Below are positions 1 to 11,461 of a stretch of DNA of 64,000 nucleotides, piece by piece. The stretch comes from Nonomuraea helvata (GTDB lineage Bacteria > Actinomycetota > Actinomycetes > Streptosporangiales > Streptosporangiaceae), in NCBI RefSeq assembly GCF_039535785.1, contig NZ_BAAAXV010000001.1, positions 2,418,001-2,482,000 of the forward strand. The letters run 5' to 3'. The position numbers were made by a program, and so were the translations under genes. Position 1 is the first letter of the stretch. Each line of letters begins with the position of its first letter. Under the pieces are notes generated by a model. It saw only the letters and a list, made by a program, of their open reading frames with translations, had not been told where the DNA came from and did not search any database.

Positions 1-123
1 CGGGTCGAGCGTGCCCGCATGCCCCACACGGCGGGTGCCAGCGATGCGCCGCATCTTGGCCACCACGTCGTGGGACGTCCAGTCGCCCGGCTTGTCGACG
101 ATGATCAAACCGCTCTCGGCCAT
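1..123 (-). CDS. truB: tRNA pseudouridine(55) synthase TruB, N-terminal part only
   Basis: Makes pseudouridine 55 in the T-loop of tRNAs. Only the first 41 codons are present; the rest lies beyond the window edge. The visible N-terminus has the family pattern: a short strand (GLIIVDKP), then TSHDVV, and finally [11 protein letters not shown], whose Asp in GTLDP is the known catalytic residue of TruB. The ATG shares one base with the stop of the upstream nrnA-like gene (TGATG), so the two are translationally coupled at the end of the nusA-infB operon. The fragment is short but diagnostic. Confidence 0.9.
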   Translation of the reverse strand, partial: MAESGLIIVDKPGDWTSHDVVAKMRRIAGTRRVGHAGTLDP

Positions 124-1154
124 CAGACCTTCCCCAGCTCGCGCCGGAACGCGGCCATCGTCTTCTCCACACTGTCGTACGAGGTGTATCCGGCCGCGTT
201 GTGGTGCCCGCCGCCGCCCAGCGCCGCGCACACGGCTCCCACGTCCGCCTTGCCCTTGGAGCGGGTCGACACCTGCCAGTGGCCGTGGTCGTCCTCCTTG
301 AGCACGACCGCGACCTCGGCCTCGTCGGTACGCCGCACGATGTCGATGATGCCCTCCAGCTCCGCGTACGGCAGCCCCTGCGCGGCCCGGTCGACCCGCG
401 TCACGTAGGTCCACACCAGCCCGCTCTCCAGCACCGCCCGGTCCAGCGCGGCGGCCAGCACCTTCAGGTAACCGAACGGCGAGCGGTCCCACAGCTCGCG
501 GGCGATCTCATCGGTACGCAGCCCGGTCGCGACGAGCCTGCCCGCCATCTGGTGCACGGCGGGCGTCGTCGACGAGTGCCTGAACGACCCCGTGTCGGTC
601 ACCAGCCCCGCGTACAGGCAGGTGGCGATGTCGCGGTCGAGCCGCCCGCCGAGCCGGTAGATGAGCTGCTCGGCCAGCATGGCCGTGGCGGCCGCCGTGG
701 AGTCGATGAGGCTGAGCGTGCCGAACCCCTCGTTGGAGGGGTGGTGGTCCAGCACGATGACCTCGCGCGCCCTGGCGGTGTTGTCGCGCAGCAGACCCAG
801 GCGCTCGAACGTCGAGGCGTCGAAGGTCATCATCAGCGAGGGCGCGGCCGGATAGTCCTCCGGCGGCACCAGCATCTCCTGCCCGGGCAGGAACCGCAGC
901 AGGCGTGGCACCACGAAGTGATGGTCACCGAACGACGCCACGACCCGCTTGCCCATCGACCGCAGCGCGAACCCGACGGCCAGCATCGAGCCGAGCGCGT
1001 CGCCGTCCGGTGTGACATGGCAGGCGAGCGCGATCTCCTCGGCCTGGCCGATCAGCCGCACCGCGCGGTCCCAGGCGGCCTCAGGGACCGCCGTGCCTGT
1101 CCGGGAGTTCGCGCGGTGCGGACGGCCGGCCCTGTCGCGTACGTCGGGCGTCAC
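123..1154 (-). CDS. nrnA: DHH-family phosphoesterase (NrnA-like oligoribonuclease / pAp phosphatase)
   Basis: A 343-residue cytoplasmic DHH/DHHA1 phosphoesterase. Family members degrade nano-RNAs and dephosphorylate pAp using manganese. Visible motifs are PDGDALGS (about residues 49-56), LDHH (135-138), DTGSFRHSS (187-195) and the DHHA1 glycine-rich loop [10 protein letters not shown] (313-322); these are the metal and substrate ligands. The start is GTG in a GTGA overlap with the rbfA stop. Position between rbfA and truB is the conserved actinobacterial arrangement. About 20 extra basic residues precede the first family helix. The assignment to the family is firm; the preferred substrate is inferred. 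Confidence 0.9.
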   Translation of the reverse strand: MTPDVRDRAGRPHRANSRTGTAVPEAAWDRAVRLIGQAEEIALACHVTPDGDALGSMLAVGFALRSMGKRVVASFGDHHFVVPRLLRFLPGQEMLVPPEDYPAAPSLMMTFDASTFERLGLLRDNTARAREVIVLDHHPSNEGFGTLSLIDSTAAATAMLAEQLIYRLGGRLDRDIATCLYAGLVTDTGSFRHSSTTPAVHQMAGRLVATGLRTDEIARELWDRSPFGYLKVLAAALDRAVLESGLVWTYVTRVDRAAQGLPYAELEGIIDIVRRTDEAEVAVVLKEDDHGHWQVSTRSKGKADVGAVCAALGGGGHHNAAGYTSYDSVEKTMAAFRRELGKV

Positions 1155-1591
1155 TCCTCGTCGTCCTCACCCTCGTCGGGCTTCCTGTAGGGGTCGGCCT
1201 CACCGGCGTAGGCAGCGTTCTCCGCCTGCCGTGCGACCTCGGCGTCCCGCGCCCTGGCGGCGAGGATCAGGTCGTCGAGGTGGCGCGCGCTGTCAGGCAG
1301 CGGGTCGTGCTTGAACGTCAGCGTCGGGGCGAAGCGGACACCGGTCTGGCGGCCCACCTCGGAGCGGATGATCCCCTTGGCGCTCTCGAGGGCGGCCGCG
1401 CTGTCGGCCCGCTCGGCCTCGGAGCCGAACACCGTGTAGAACACCGTGGCCTCGCGCAGGTCGGGCGTGACACGGGCGTCGGTCACGGTGACGAAGCCCA
1501 GGCGCGGGTCCTTGATCCGGCGTTCCAGCATCTCGGCGACGATCTGCTGGATGCGGTCGGCGAGCTTGCGCGCTCGTGCGGCATCCACCAT
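1151..1591 (-). CDS. rbfA: 30S ribosome-binding factor RbfA
   Basis: A 146-residue KH-type protein that helps 16S rRNA 5'-end maturation and 30S assembly. The hallmark segments are [18 protein letters not shown] near the start, [20 protein letters not shown] (about residues 26-45) and the VFYTVFG strand. The acidic C-terminal tail after about residue 125 is usual for actinobacterial RbfA. The ATG is preceded by a strong GGGGGAG ribosome-binding site 6 nt upstream. It overlaps the next gene by 4 nt (GTGA). Confidence 0.95.
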   Translation of the reverse strand: MVDAARARKLADRIQQIVAEMLERRIKDPRLGFVTVTDARVTPDLREATVFYTVFGSEAERADSAAALESAKGIIRSEVGRQTGVRFAPTLTFKHDPLPDSARHLDDLILAARARDAEVARQAENAAYAGEADPYRKPDEGEDDEE

Positions 1592-1630
1592 GTTCGCTCC
1601 CCCTCACGCACGACCTGGCCGTGCAGTCGT

Positions 1631-1927
1631 TCAATCTTCGTCGTTGTAGAGCCGTTGCCTGGCGGACAGCAGCTCGATCTCAGGGCGGAAGGCCACCATC
1701 CGCTCGCAGGCGTCCAGCACCTCTTTGCAGTTTCCCGCGGAGGCGGAGACCACGGCGATGCCGACCTCGGCCCTGCGGTGCAGGTCGAGATGGCCGGTCT
1801 CAGCCACCGCGATGCTGGGGTAACGGCGCTGCAGCTCGGCGATCAGCGGCCGTACGACAGAGCGCTTCTGCTTCAGCGACCTGACGTCGCCGAGCAGGAT
1901 GTCCAGGGTCAGAGCACCCACATACAT
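1631..1927 (-). CDS. DUF503 domain protein
   Basis: A 98-residue protein of the YlxP/DUF503 family, which has a ferredoxin-like fold and is commonly encoded between infB and rbfA; its molecular role is unsettled. The start MYVGALTLDILLGD matches the family N-terminus. A start 12 codons upstream is open but adds non-family residues. SLKQKRSVVRPLIAEL and the strand AVAETGHLDLHRRAEVGIAVV are the conserved blocks. An infB-proximal terminator-like hairpin lies about 80 nt upstream, so expression may be partly uncoupled from infB. Confidence 0.88.
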   Translation of the reverse strand: MYVGALTLDILLGDVRSLKQKRSVVRPLIAELQRRYPSIAVAETGHLDLHRRAEVGIAVVSASAGNCKEVLDACERMVAFRPEIELLSARQRLYNDED

Positions 1928-2006
1928 CGTTGGCAACCACCGCTTGACCTGGTGTGAACGCACGACCGGCCTGCTGCGGTGGGGACCAGGCCTGGGCGTG
2001 CGAGAA

Positions 2007-2033
2007 GCGCCCGGCGGATGTCCCGCCGGGCGC
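2007..2033 (-). terminator. Hairpin after infB
   Basis: A perfect 11-bp GC stem (GCGCCCGGCGG, loop of 5 nt) begins 12 nt downstream of the infB stop. There is no U-tract, as is common in high-GC actinobacteria. It may partially terminate or stabilise the infB transcript before the DUF503 gene. Confidence 0.55.
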
Positions 2034-2044
2034 CCGGCCGCGCG

Positions 2045-5170
<3,126 letters not shown>

Positions 5171-5282
5171 TGCACTCCCTTACTCGGCCCGGGAGGCTGG
5201 CTATGCCGTCCGGACCGTCGCTACCTTGACGTCTTCATCGCCGCGTGCTCATCAGGCGCTCATAGCAATCTGACTCCGCCCA

Positions 5283-5594
5283 TCAACTCGGCGTCCTACA
5301 TGACATTTCGGTGTCTCCCTCCAGGTGCGCTCGCACACGCGAGACGTCAAGCGGCCCCGGCACGCGAAAAGCGCGCGGGAACGCTCGGCGCCGCTCGGCA
5401 AGCTCCAGACAGCTCACGGACGGATGCAGCGATGCACCGCGGCCGGAAAGCCGTCCTCGCAGGTCAGGGACCACATGATCCTCAACCCGAACCAGGCGGA
5501 GCAGCTCGGACTTAGCCGTGCGAACCCTGCAGCCCACACAGGTGCGCTGTGGGACCGCTTGGCCACCATATTCCAGCTTACCGTGTTGACGCAT
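5283..5594 (-). CDS. ylxR: YlxR (RnpM/DUF448) family protein
   Basis: A 103-residue RNA-binding protein of the YlxR family, recently linked in Bacillus to RNase P modulation. The family signature [11 protein letters not shown] lies near residues 15-25 and GRGASLHPS near 51-59. The chosen ATG overlaps the 3' end of nusA by 17 nt, and no better start precedes the signature. It sits between nusA and infB as in nearly all bacteria with this gene. The C-terminal tail is basic and not conserved. Confidence 0.88.
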   Translation of the reverse strand: MRQHGKLEYGGQAVPQRTCVGCRVRTAKSELLRLVRVEDHVVPDLRGRLSGRGASLHPSVSCLELAERRRAFPRAFRVPGPLDVSRVRAHLEGDTEMSCRTPS

Positions 5595-6582
5595 CTACGG
5601 AACCGGCGGCATCTTCGGCTTGTGTGTCCGGCCGGATGTCGATCCGCCACCCGGTGAGTCTCGCGGCAAGCCGGGCGTTCTGCCCCTCTTTCCCGATGGC
5701 CAGCGAGAGCTGGTAGTCGGGCACGGTCACCCGCGCGACGCGTCCCTCGAGATCGAGCACCTCGACATGGGAAACACGGGCCGGCGACAGCGCATTCCCC
5801 ACGAACTCGCCCGGGTCCTCCGACCAGTCGATGATGTCGATCTTCTCGCCGTGCAGCTCGGTCATCACGTTGCGGACGCGCGAGCCCATCGGCCCGATGC
5901 AGGCGCCCTTGGCGTTGACGCCCGGTTTGCGCGACCTGACCGCGATCTTCGTACGGTGGCCCGCCTCGCGCGCCACCGCCGCGATCTCCACGGTGCCGTC
6001 GGCGATCTCGGGCACCTCCAGCGCGAACAGCTTCTTCACCAGCCCGGGGTGCGTGCGCGAGAGGGTGACCGAGGGGCCCTTGTGGCCCTTCTTCACCTGG
6101 ACGACGTAAGCGCGGATGCGCTCGCCGTGCACGTACTCCTCGCCGGGGACCTGCTCGGCGTGCGGCAGCACCGCCTCGATCTTGCCGAGGTCGACCAGCA
6201 CCACGCGCGGGTCCTTGCCCTGCTGGATGACGCCGGAGACCAGCTCGCCCTCGCGGCTGGCGAACTCACCGAAGTTGATCTCGTCCTCGGCGTCGCGCAG
6301 CTGCTGCAGGATGACCTGCTTGGCGGTGGTGGCGGCGATCCTGCTGAAGTTGCTGGGTGTGTCGTCGAACTCCCTGGCGACCTCGCCGTCCTCGTCGAGC
6401 TCGGCCGCCCAGATCGTGACGTGTCCGCTGCTCCTGTCGAGCTCGGCGCGCGCCTTGGACGCGGCACCCTCGGTGCGGAAGTAGGCGATCAGCAGCGCGT
6501 CCTCGATCGCCTTGACGACCAGGTCGAAGGAGATGTCCTTTTCCCGCTCCAGGCTGCGCAGGACGCTCATGTCGATGTCCAC
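5578..6582 (-). CDS. nusA: Transcription termination/antitermination protein NusA
   Basis: A 334-residue RNA polymerase-associated elongation factor. The N-terminal polymerase-binding domain covers about residues 1-125 and begins [19 protein letters not shown]. The S1 domain follows (about 130-200, [20 protein letters not shown]). Two KH domains come next, with the signatures [14 protein letters not shown] and [15 protein letters not shown]. The C-terminal acidic repeats of enterobacterial NusA are absent, as is usual in actinobacteria. The start is GTG with GGGGGAG 7 nt upstream. Confidence 0.97.
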   Translation of the reverse strand: MDIDMSVLRSLEREKDISFDLVVKAIEDALLIAYFRTEGAASKARAELDRSSGHVTIWAAELDEDGEVAREFDDTPSNFSRIAATTAKQVILQQLRDAEDEINFGEFASREGELVSGVIQQGKDPRVVLVDLGKIEAVLPHAEQVPGEEYVHGERIRAYVVQVKKGHKGPSVTLSRTHPGLVKKLFALEVPEIADGTVEIAAVAREAGHRTKIAVRSRKPGVNAKGACIGPMGSRVRNVMTELHGEKIDIIDWSEDPGEFVGNALSPARVSHVEVLDLEGRVARVTVPDYQLSLAIGKEGQNARLAARLTGWRIDIRPDTQAEDAAGSVDASTR

Positions 6583-6594
6583 GACGGCTCCCCC

Positions 6595-7080
6595 CTAGCC
6601 TTCGTCGCCGTCGACGTCGTCGATCCGGCGGAACTCCACCTGTACCCGTCCCCGGGTCAGGTCCTCGTAATCAAGCCTGCGTACGCTGCCCTCGACATCG
6701 AGGTCGACACCGGCCTCGTCCGCGGCGACGATGCGGCCCTCCACCACGGCGCCGTCTTTCGTCTCCGCCTTCACCAGCCGCTTGGCCGCCCGGCGCCAGT
6801 GGCGCGGCTCCGTCAACGGGCGGTCGACGCCCGGCGAGGAGACCTCCAGCGTGTAGGCCGACTGGCCCATCGAGTCGTCGCCGTCCAGGGCCGTGGAGAC
6901 GGCCTGGCTCACCTCTGCCACGTCGTCGAGGCTCACGCCGCCGTCGCGATCGACGATCACGCGTAGCAACCGCCTTTTGCCCGCCTGGGTGACCGTGATG
7001 TCCTCCAGGTCGAGGCCCTCCGCGCTGACCACGGGCTCAAGGAGCTTTATCAGGTGGTCGCGGGGTGATGCGCTGCCCAT
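6595..7080 (-). CDS. rimP: Ribosome maturation factor RimP
   Basis: A 161-residue factor for 30S subunit maturation. The N-terminal domain contains GLDLEDITV and RRLLRVIVDRDGGVSLDDV; the family motif TLEVSSPGVDRPL is present near residue 85, followed by the SH3-like C-terminal domain. The ATG at 7080 is chosen because GGGGAGG lies 5 nt upstream. An in-frame ATG seven codons earlier would put that site inside the coding region. This is the first gene of the nusA-infB operon, and the promoter should lie in the divergent gap upstream. Confidence 0.93.
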   Translation of the reverse strand: MGSASPRDHLIKLLEPVVSAEGLDLEDITVTQAGKRRLLRVIVDRDGGVSLDDVAEVSQAVSTALDGDDSMGQSAYTLEVSSPGVDRPLTEPRHWRRAAKRLVKAETKDGAVVEGRIVAADEAGVDLDVEGSVRRLDYEDLTRGRVQVEFRRIDDVDGDEG

Positions 7081-7389
7081 ATCGACCTCCCCTATTGTCA
7101 TGTCTCAGCCGGGCGGACCTCGCCTCTGGCTCCCGTCGTCCGGCTGCCCAGCCAGCGACGACAGTTGACACCCTATCTGTATGAGGGCACGGAAAGAGCG
7201 CCACTCGTCGTGGTCGAATGGCGGAGCGTCGCCTGACAGCGATCCCGGGCACTAGCCCGTACGATGCTACCGATGAGAAAGCCGCCGAATGGCCTGCCGC
7301 TGCGGCATGCCTGAGGCGCGGCAGCAGGGCGGCGGTCCATGCGTGGCTTTCTTGTCGGTCTGCGCCACAGTCACTGGAGGTCTAGCGCC
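7081..7389. other. Divergent intergenic region rimP / lipoprotein
   Basis: About 309 bp separate the rimP start from the lipoprotein start. The region must hold the promoter of the nusA-infB operon. A perfect TTGACA hexamer is visible at about 7164-7169 on the plus strand, but no convincing -10 is spaced from it. No RNA gene or repeat was recognised. Confidence 0.4.
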
Positions 7390-7854
7390 GTGCGCCCGCG
7401 TCACCTCTCCCGGCGAGTCTTGCTGGCGGGCGGAGCGGCCGCTCTCACCGCCTGCAGCACGTCCGGCCCGCCTCAGCCGTCCGCGAAGGCCTCCGACTCC
7501 CCGGAGACCGTCCTGCTGAAAGGCCTGATCGCGGAGAAGGAGCGGACGATCGCGCTCTACTCCTCGCTGATCTCGGGCGGGGCGCAGAAGCTGGTCCCGT
7601 TCCGGGACCGCCACCAGGCGCATGTGAACGAGCTGCGCAAATACGTCACCGTGGCCTCGTCCTCGCCGCCGGTCACCCCCTCGGCCGCCGCCACTCCCAA
7701 GCCGTCGCTGTCGGGGCTGCGCGATCTGGAACGCAAGGCCGCCGCCCTACGGGTCCGGCAGCTCGCCGGCGTCTCGCCCGGGGTGGCGCAGCTGATCGCC
7801 AGCATCGGGGCCTGCGAGGCCGCCCACGCCGTCGCCCTGCCGAGGTCGCTGTGA
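7390..7854 (+). CDS. Twin-arginine lipoprotein, partner of the DUF4439 gene
   Basis: A 154-residue exported protein. The start is GTG, with GGAGG about 9 nt upstream. Its N-terminus shows a twin-arginine motif (SRRVLL, residues 7-12), a hydrophobic stretch and a lipobox-like LTAC with the acceptor Cys at 22. The mature part is helical with a Ser/Pro/Ala linker near residues 95-110. The segment ETVLLKGLIAEKERTIALY resembles a ferritin-like helix. It overlaps the next gene by 4 nt (GTGA), so the two products probably act together. Function unknown. Confidence 0.75.
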   Translation: MRPRHLSRRVLLAGGAAALTACSTSGPPQPSAKASDSPETVLLKGLIAEKERTIALYSSLISGGAQKLVPFRDRHQAHVNELRKYVTVASSSPPVTPSAAATPKPSLSGLRDLERKAAALRVRQLAGVSPGVAQLIASIGACEAAHAVALPRSL

Positions 7855-8321
7855 GCCCCGACGACATCGAGAAACTACGCAAGGCGCTGGCGGCCGAGCA
7901 CGCGGCCCTGTTCGCGTACGGGCTGCTGGGCGCGCGCACGTCGGGGTCGCTGCGGGCCCGGATGAGCGCGGCCTTCGACGCTCACCGGGCGCGCCGCGAC
8001 CAGCTGCGCGCGTTCATCACGGCGCGGGGCGGCCGGCCTGCCGAGCCCGACGCCTCCTACGCGCTGCCGTTCTTCCCCGCCGACCAGTCGCTGGCCGTCA
8101 AGCTGGCGGTGCAGCTGGAGAGCGGCGTCACGGCCGCCTATCTCGAGCTGGCCGCCGCGCAGGACGTCACGCTGCGGCGCTATGCCGCGCTGGCCATGCA
8201 GGAGGCCGTGACCCGCTCGTACGCCTTCCGGCCGGCCCAGCCCGCGGCCTTCCCCGGCATGCCGGCGGCGGCCGCCCCACCGCCGGCGCCCTCCCCCTCG
8301 GCGACATCGAGCGGCGGATAG
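7851..8321 (+). CDS. Ferritin-like DUF4439 domain protein
   Basis: A 156-residue protein with the DUF4439 ferritin-like four-helix pattern: LRKALAAEHAALFAYGLLGA, an Arg-rich second helix (HRARRDQLRAFI), and LAVKLAVQLESGVTAAYLEL. No export signal is present, and the C-terminus is a Pro/Ala/Ser tail. The GTG start lies in a GTGA overlap with the lipoprotein gene. This pair is commonly found near proS and rimP in actinobacteria. Whether it binds metal is not known. Confidence 0.8.
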   Translation: MSPDDIEKLRKALAAEHAALFAYGLLGARTSGSLRARMSAAFDAHRARRDQLRAFITARGGRPAEPDASYALPFFPADQSLAVKLAVQLESGVTAAYLELAAAQDVTLRRYAALAMQEAVTRSYAFRPAQPAAFPGMPAAAAPPPAPSPSATSSGG

Positions 8322-8333
8322 GCCTCCCCCACA

Positions 8334-8417
8334 CACTCCGGCCGGCGATCCTTCGGAGGCCGAGAGAGGCGTTGGGGCGTTGCACCACCGCACTCCGGCC
8401 GGCGTTCCCTTGGAAGC
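8334..8417. repeat. Two direct copies of a ~27-bp GC-rich sequence
   Basis: CACTCCGGCCGGCG followed by a diverged TCC-TT-GGA tract occurs at about 8334-8360 and again at 8391-8417, 57 bp apart. The copies flank the approach to a decayed coding fragment. They look like members of a dispersed intergenic repeat. No known element was recognised. Confidence 0.45.
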
Positions 8418-8435
8418 ACGGGCGCGGGGCCGGGC

Positions 8436-8672
8436 AGCATACTGCTGATCGCGTTCCAGATCTACAATGTGCAACCGGGGCCGCAGCTCTTCGACCAGCA
8501 GCCGGTGCTGGTGTGGACGCTGATCGCCAGCCTCTGCATCGGGAACGTGATGCTGCTGGTGCTCAACCTGCCGCTGATCCGGGTCTGGGTGAAGCTCCTC
8601 TCCGTCCCCACCGCCCTCCTCACGGCCGCCATCCTGACCTTCGCCACGCTAGGGGTCTACTCGATCTCGTAG
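8436..8672 (+). pseudogene. C-terminal remnant of a TctA-type tricarboxylate transporter permease
   Basis: The reading frame from about 8436 encodes ILLIAFQIYNVQPGPQLF, then LVWTLIASLCIGNVMLLVLN and a final hydrophobic helix ending at TAG 8672. QPGP-LF followed by W-LIAS--IGN-MLL-LNLPL is the conserved block of the large membrane subunit of tripartite tricarboxylate transporters (TctA, about 500 residues). Only about 79 codons of the C-terminal part remain. No upstream half, start or partner subunits are present, so this is interpreted as a deletion relic. Confidence 0.6.
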
Positions 8673-8786
8673 AGCGTCTTCGAGGCGCCACCCGGCACGC
8701 CAAGAAGGGCCGGGAGCATGCAGACCCACAGGGGCCAGCCGGCGTCGAGCACGCCCGAGAAGGGCCGGCAGCGCGTGCAAGCGCGC

Positions 8787-8823
8787 GGGGCCCGGGCGGC
8801 GTCGAGTACGCCGGCCGGGCCCC
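8787..8823 (-). terminator. Strong hairpin after proS
   Basis: A long stem of 9 bp plus 6 bp separated by one G-G mismatch (GGGGCCCGG then CGGCGT, loop CGAGT) begins 12 nt downstream of the proS stop. No U-run follows. It is the best terminator candidate for the proS transcript. Confidence 0.65.
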
Positions 8824-8835
8824 GTAGGCGGTGTG

Positions 8836-10578
8836 TCAGCCGATGGCGGCCAGGATGCGGTCGGCGGCCTCGGCGAGCGGAATCTCCGCCTTCTCCCCGG
8901 AAACCCGGTCCCGAAGCTCCACGACCCCCTGCGACAGCCCGCGTCCCACCACCACGATCGTGGGCACTCCCAGCAGCTCCGCGTCCTTGAACTTCACCCC
9001 GGGCGAGACCGACGGCCGGTCGTCCACCAGGACCCGCAGCCCGCGCGACTCAAGGGAAGCGCCCAGCTCCAGGGCGGCCTCCACCTGGTTCTCCTTGCCG
9101 GTCCCGACGATGTGCACGTCGGCGGGCGCCACCTCGCGCGGCCACACCAGCCCGAGCGAGTCGTGGGCCTGCTCGACGATGACCGCCACGGCGCGGGAGA
9201 CGCCGATGCCGTAGGAGCCCATCGTGATCCGGATCGGCTTGCCGTCGGGGCCCAGCGCGTCGAGGCCGGCGGCGTCGGCGTACTTGCGGCCGAGCTGGAA
9301 GATGTGGCCGATCTCGATGCCGCGGTCGATGGAGAGCTCGGAGCCGCAGCGGGGGCAGGGGTCGCCGGCGCGCACCTCGGCGGCCTCGATCGTGCCGTCG
9401 GGGGTGAAGTCGCGCCCCGCCACCACGTTGGCGGCGTGCTTGCCGGGCTCGTTGGCCCCGGTCACCCAGGAGGTGCCGGTGACGACCCGGGGGTCGACGA
9501 GGTAGCGGATGCCGAGCGAGCGCAGGACCTGCGGCCCGATGTAGCCGCGTACGAGGCCGGGGTGCTTGGCGAAGTCGGCGGCCTCGAAGATGGCGGGCTC
9601 GCCGGGCGACAGCGCGGCCTCCAGGCGCTTGAAGTCGACCTCGCGGTCACCGGGCACGCCGATGACCAGGGTCTCGACCTTGTCGGAGCCCGGCGTGGAG
9701 ACCTTGACGACGACGTTCTTGAGCGTGTCGGCGGCGGTGACGGACAGGCCGTGGTGCTCGTTGACGTACGACACCAGCGTCTCGATGGTCGGCGTGTCGG
9801 GCGTGTCGAGGACCTGCAGCGGCGCCGCGTCGTCGAACGAGCGGGCGGCGGGCGCGGGCGTGACGACGGCCTCGGCGTTGGCCGCGTAGCCGCACGCGTG
9901 GCAGGCCACGAACGCGTCCTCGCCCGTGGGCGTGGGCGCCAGGAACTCCTCCGACGCCGACCCGCCCATCGCCCCCGACTGGGCGAACACGATCTTGTAG
10001 TTGATGCCGAGCCGGTCGAAGGTGCGGATGTACGCGTCGCGGTGCCGCTCGTAGGAGTGCTTGAGCCCGTCGTCGTCGAGGTCGAACGAGTACGAGTCCT
10101 TCATGAGGAACTCGCGCCCGCGCAGGATCCCCGCGCGCGGCCGTGCCTCGTCGCGGTACTTCGTCTGGATCTGGTAGAGGGTGACCGGATAGTCCTTGTA
10201 CGAGGAGTATTCGCCCTTGACCATGTCGGTGAAGAGCTCCTCGTGGGTGGGACCGAGGAGGTAGTCGGCGCCCTTGCGGTCCTGGAGCCGGAAGATGTTG
10301 TCGCCGTACTCGGTCCAGCGGCCGGTGGCCTCGTAGTATTCGCGGGGCAGCAGGGCGGGGAAGAGCACTTCCTGGCCGCCCATCCGGTTCATCTCCTCGC
10401 GGACGATCCTGGTGACGTTCTCCAGCACCATCTTGCCGAGAGGCAGCCAGGAGTAGATGCCGGGCGCCACGCGGCGGACGTAGCCGGCGCGGACCAGGAG
10501 CTTGTGGCTCGGCACTTCCGCGTCTGCCGGGTCGTCCCGCAGGGTGCGAAGAAACAACGACGACATGCGCAGCAACAC
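8836..10578 (-). CDS. proS: Prolyl-tRNA synthetase
   Basis: A 580-residue class II synthetase charging tRNA(Pro). It begins [20 protein letters not shown], the usual bacterial ProS N-terminus. Motif 1 lies in the [15 protein letters not shown] region and motif 2 in [17 protein letters not shown] (about residues 140-157). An inserted editing (INS) domain occupies about 220-400, and the anticodon-binding domain follows to [15 protein letters not shown]. The GTG start has AAGGAG 6 nt upstream. It ends in a strong hairpin. No anomalies seen. Confidence 0.97.
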   Translation of the reverse strand: MLLRMSSLFLRTLRDDPADAEVPSHKLLVRAGYVRRVAPGIYSWLPLGKMVLENVTRIVREEMNRMGGQEVLFPALLPREYYEATGRWTEYGDNIFRLQDRKGADYLLGPTHEELFTDMVKGEYSSYKDYPVTLYQIQTKYRDEARPRAGILRGREFLMKDSYSFDLDDDGLKHSYERHRDAYIRTFDRLGINYKIVFAQSGAMGGSASEEFLAPTPTGEDAFVACHACGYAANAEAVVTPAPAARSFDDAAPLQVLDTPDTPTIETLVSYVNEHHGLSVTAADTLKNVVVKVSTPGSDKVETLVIGVPGDREVDFKRLEAALSPGEPAIFEAADFAKHPGLVRGYIGPQVLRSLGIRYLVDPRVVTGTSWVTGANEPGKHAANVVAGRDFTPDGTIEAAEVRAGDPCPRCGSELSIDRGIEIGHIFQLGRKYADAAGLDALGPDGKPIRITMGSYGIGVSRAVAVIVEQAHDSLGLVWPREVAPADVHIVGTGKENQVEAALELGASLESRGLRVLVDDRPSVSPGVKFKDAELLGVPTIVVVGRGLSQGVVELRDRVSGEKAEIPLAEAADRILAAIG

Positions 10579-10662
10579 GGCTACTCCTTGCTCGAACCTG
10601 GATGTGAAGGATTACAGGCTATCGACTCGGAGCGGCACAGCGCTCGGGCTTATCCGCCGCGC

Positions 10663-11334
10663 TCAGACAGTCGGGGGAATCCAGCCGGACAGGATGGCGG
10701 CCAGACAGGCCGCGAACACCCCGGCGAACACCGCCGACAGCGTGAGCGCCCGCGCCCGGCCCCGCGCTTTCCTGCGCAGCAGGAACACCAGCGCGACGGA
10801 GAGCAGACCGACCACCACCGCGGGACCGGGCCAGAACGACCGGTCGCTGTCGATGAACCCCGGGGTCGCCCGGTCCATCACGTCCGCGATCAGCGCGACG
10901 CCGACCGCGCCCGCCGCGAGGTCGCCCCAGGCGTCGTGCCTGCGGGTGGCGTAGGCCAGCAGGCCCAGGCCGACGAGCAGGCCGATCGTCCAGTTGAGCC
11001 CGGCGGCGCTGCCGCCGATGACGTCGAAGGCCGGGCCGCCGCTGAGCGCGCCCGCGCCCATCGCGGCGACCAGCGTGGAGGCGGCCGCCAGGAACGTCGT
11101 CAGCAGCGCCCAGCCGAACCCGGACGCCGTCGCGCCCACGGCCAGCGACAGGGCGAGATAGACGTACGGGTCATAGATCTGGCCGATCCATCCGGGCCCC
11201 TTGCCGGCGAGGAACATGCCGACGAGCCCGACAGCGAGTCCTCCGAGGAAGGCTGTCAGGAGATGGCGTTCGATGCAGAGCTGCCGCCGGTCGTACTCGG
11301 CGAGGTCGGCATAGTCGATGCTGGTGTCGTTCAT
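10663..11334 (-). CDS. Multi-pass membrane protein of unknown function
   Basis: A 223-residue protein with a short charged N-terminus (MNDTSIDYADLAEYDRRQ) followed by about six hydrophobic segments, for example LLTAFLGGLAVGLVGMFLA, LSLAVGATASGFGWALLTTF, TIGLLVGLGLLAYA and AVVVGLLSVALVFLL. No catalytic motif or known family was recognised. It lies upstream of proS on the same strand with an 84-bp gap. It is divergent from the fadE-like gene, and the operator described at 11444 lies between them but much closer to the fadE start. Confidence 0.7.
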   Translation of the reverse strand: MNDTSIDYADLAEYDRRQLCIERHLLTAFLGGLAVGLVGMFLAGKGPGWIGQIYDPYVYLALSLAVGATASGFGWALLTTFLAAASTLVAAMGAGALSGGPAFDVIGGSAAGLNWTIGLLVGLGLLAYATRRHDAWGDLAAGAVGVALIADVMDRATPGFIDSDRSFWPGPAVVVGLLSVALVFLLRRKARGRARALTLSAVFAGVFAACLAAILSGWIPPTV

Positions 11335-11443
11335 CAGAGAGTTCCCTGGTCGGCCGTACCCCGGGCCGCTCCTTGGGTTGACCTCTGTCAGATTATGTGA
11401 TCGTACAGAAACGGCAAATTTCGGTCATCACACTACCAAATCA

Positions 11444-11457
11444 AGCAAACGCTTGGT
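11444..11457 (+). promoter_or_regulatory. KstR2-like operator 1 (fadE32-like gene)
   Basis: AGCAAACGCTTGGT ends 4 nt before the ATG of the acyl-CoA dehydrogenase gene. It differs at one position from AGCAAGCGCTTGGT, which fits the published mycobacterial KstR2 consensus AnCAAGnnCTTGnT. The extended form CAAGCAAACGCTTGG is an imperfect palindrome. Its place against the start codon would suit repression and suggests a very short leader. Confidence 0.7.
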
Positions 11458-11461
11458 TAGC

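Noticed and set aside
7164..7190. Sigma-70-type promoter using the TTGACA at 7164
   Set aside because: The hexamer is exact, but no acceptable -10 occurs 16-18 bp downstream on that strand.
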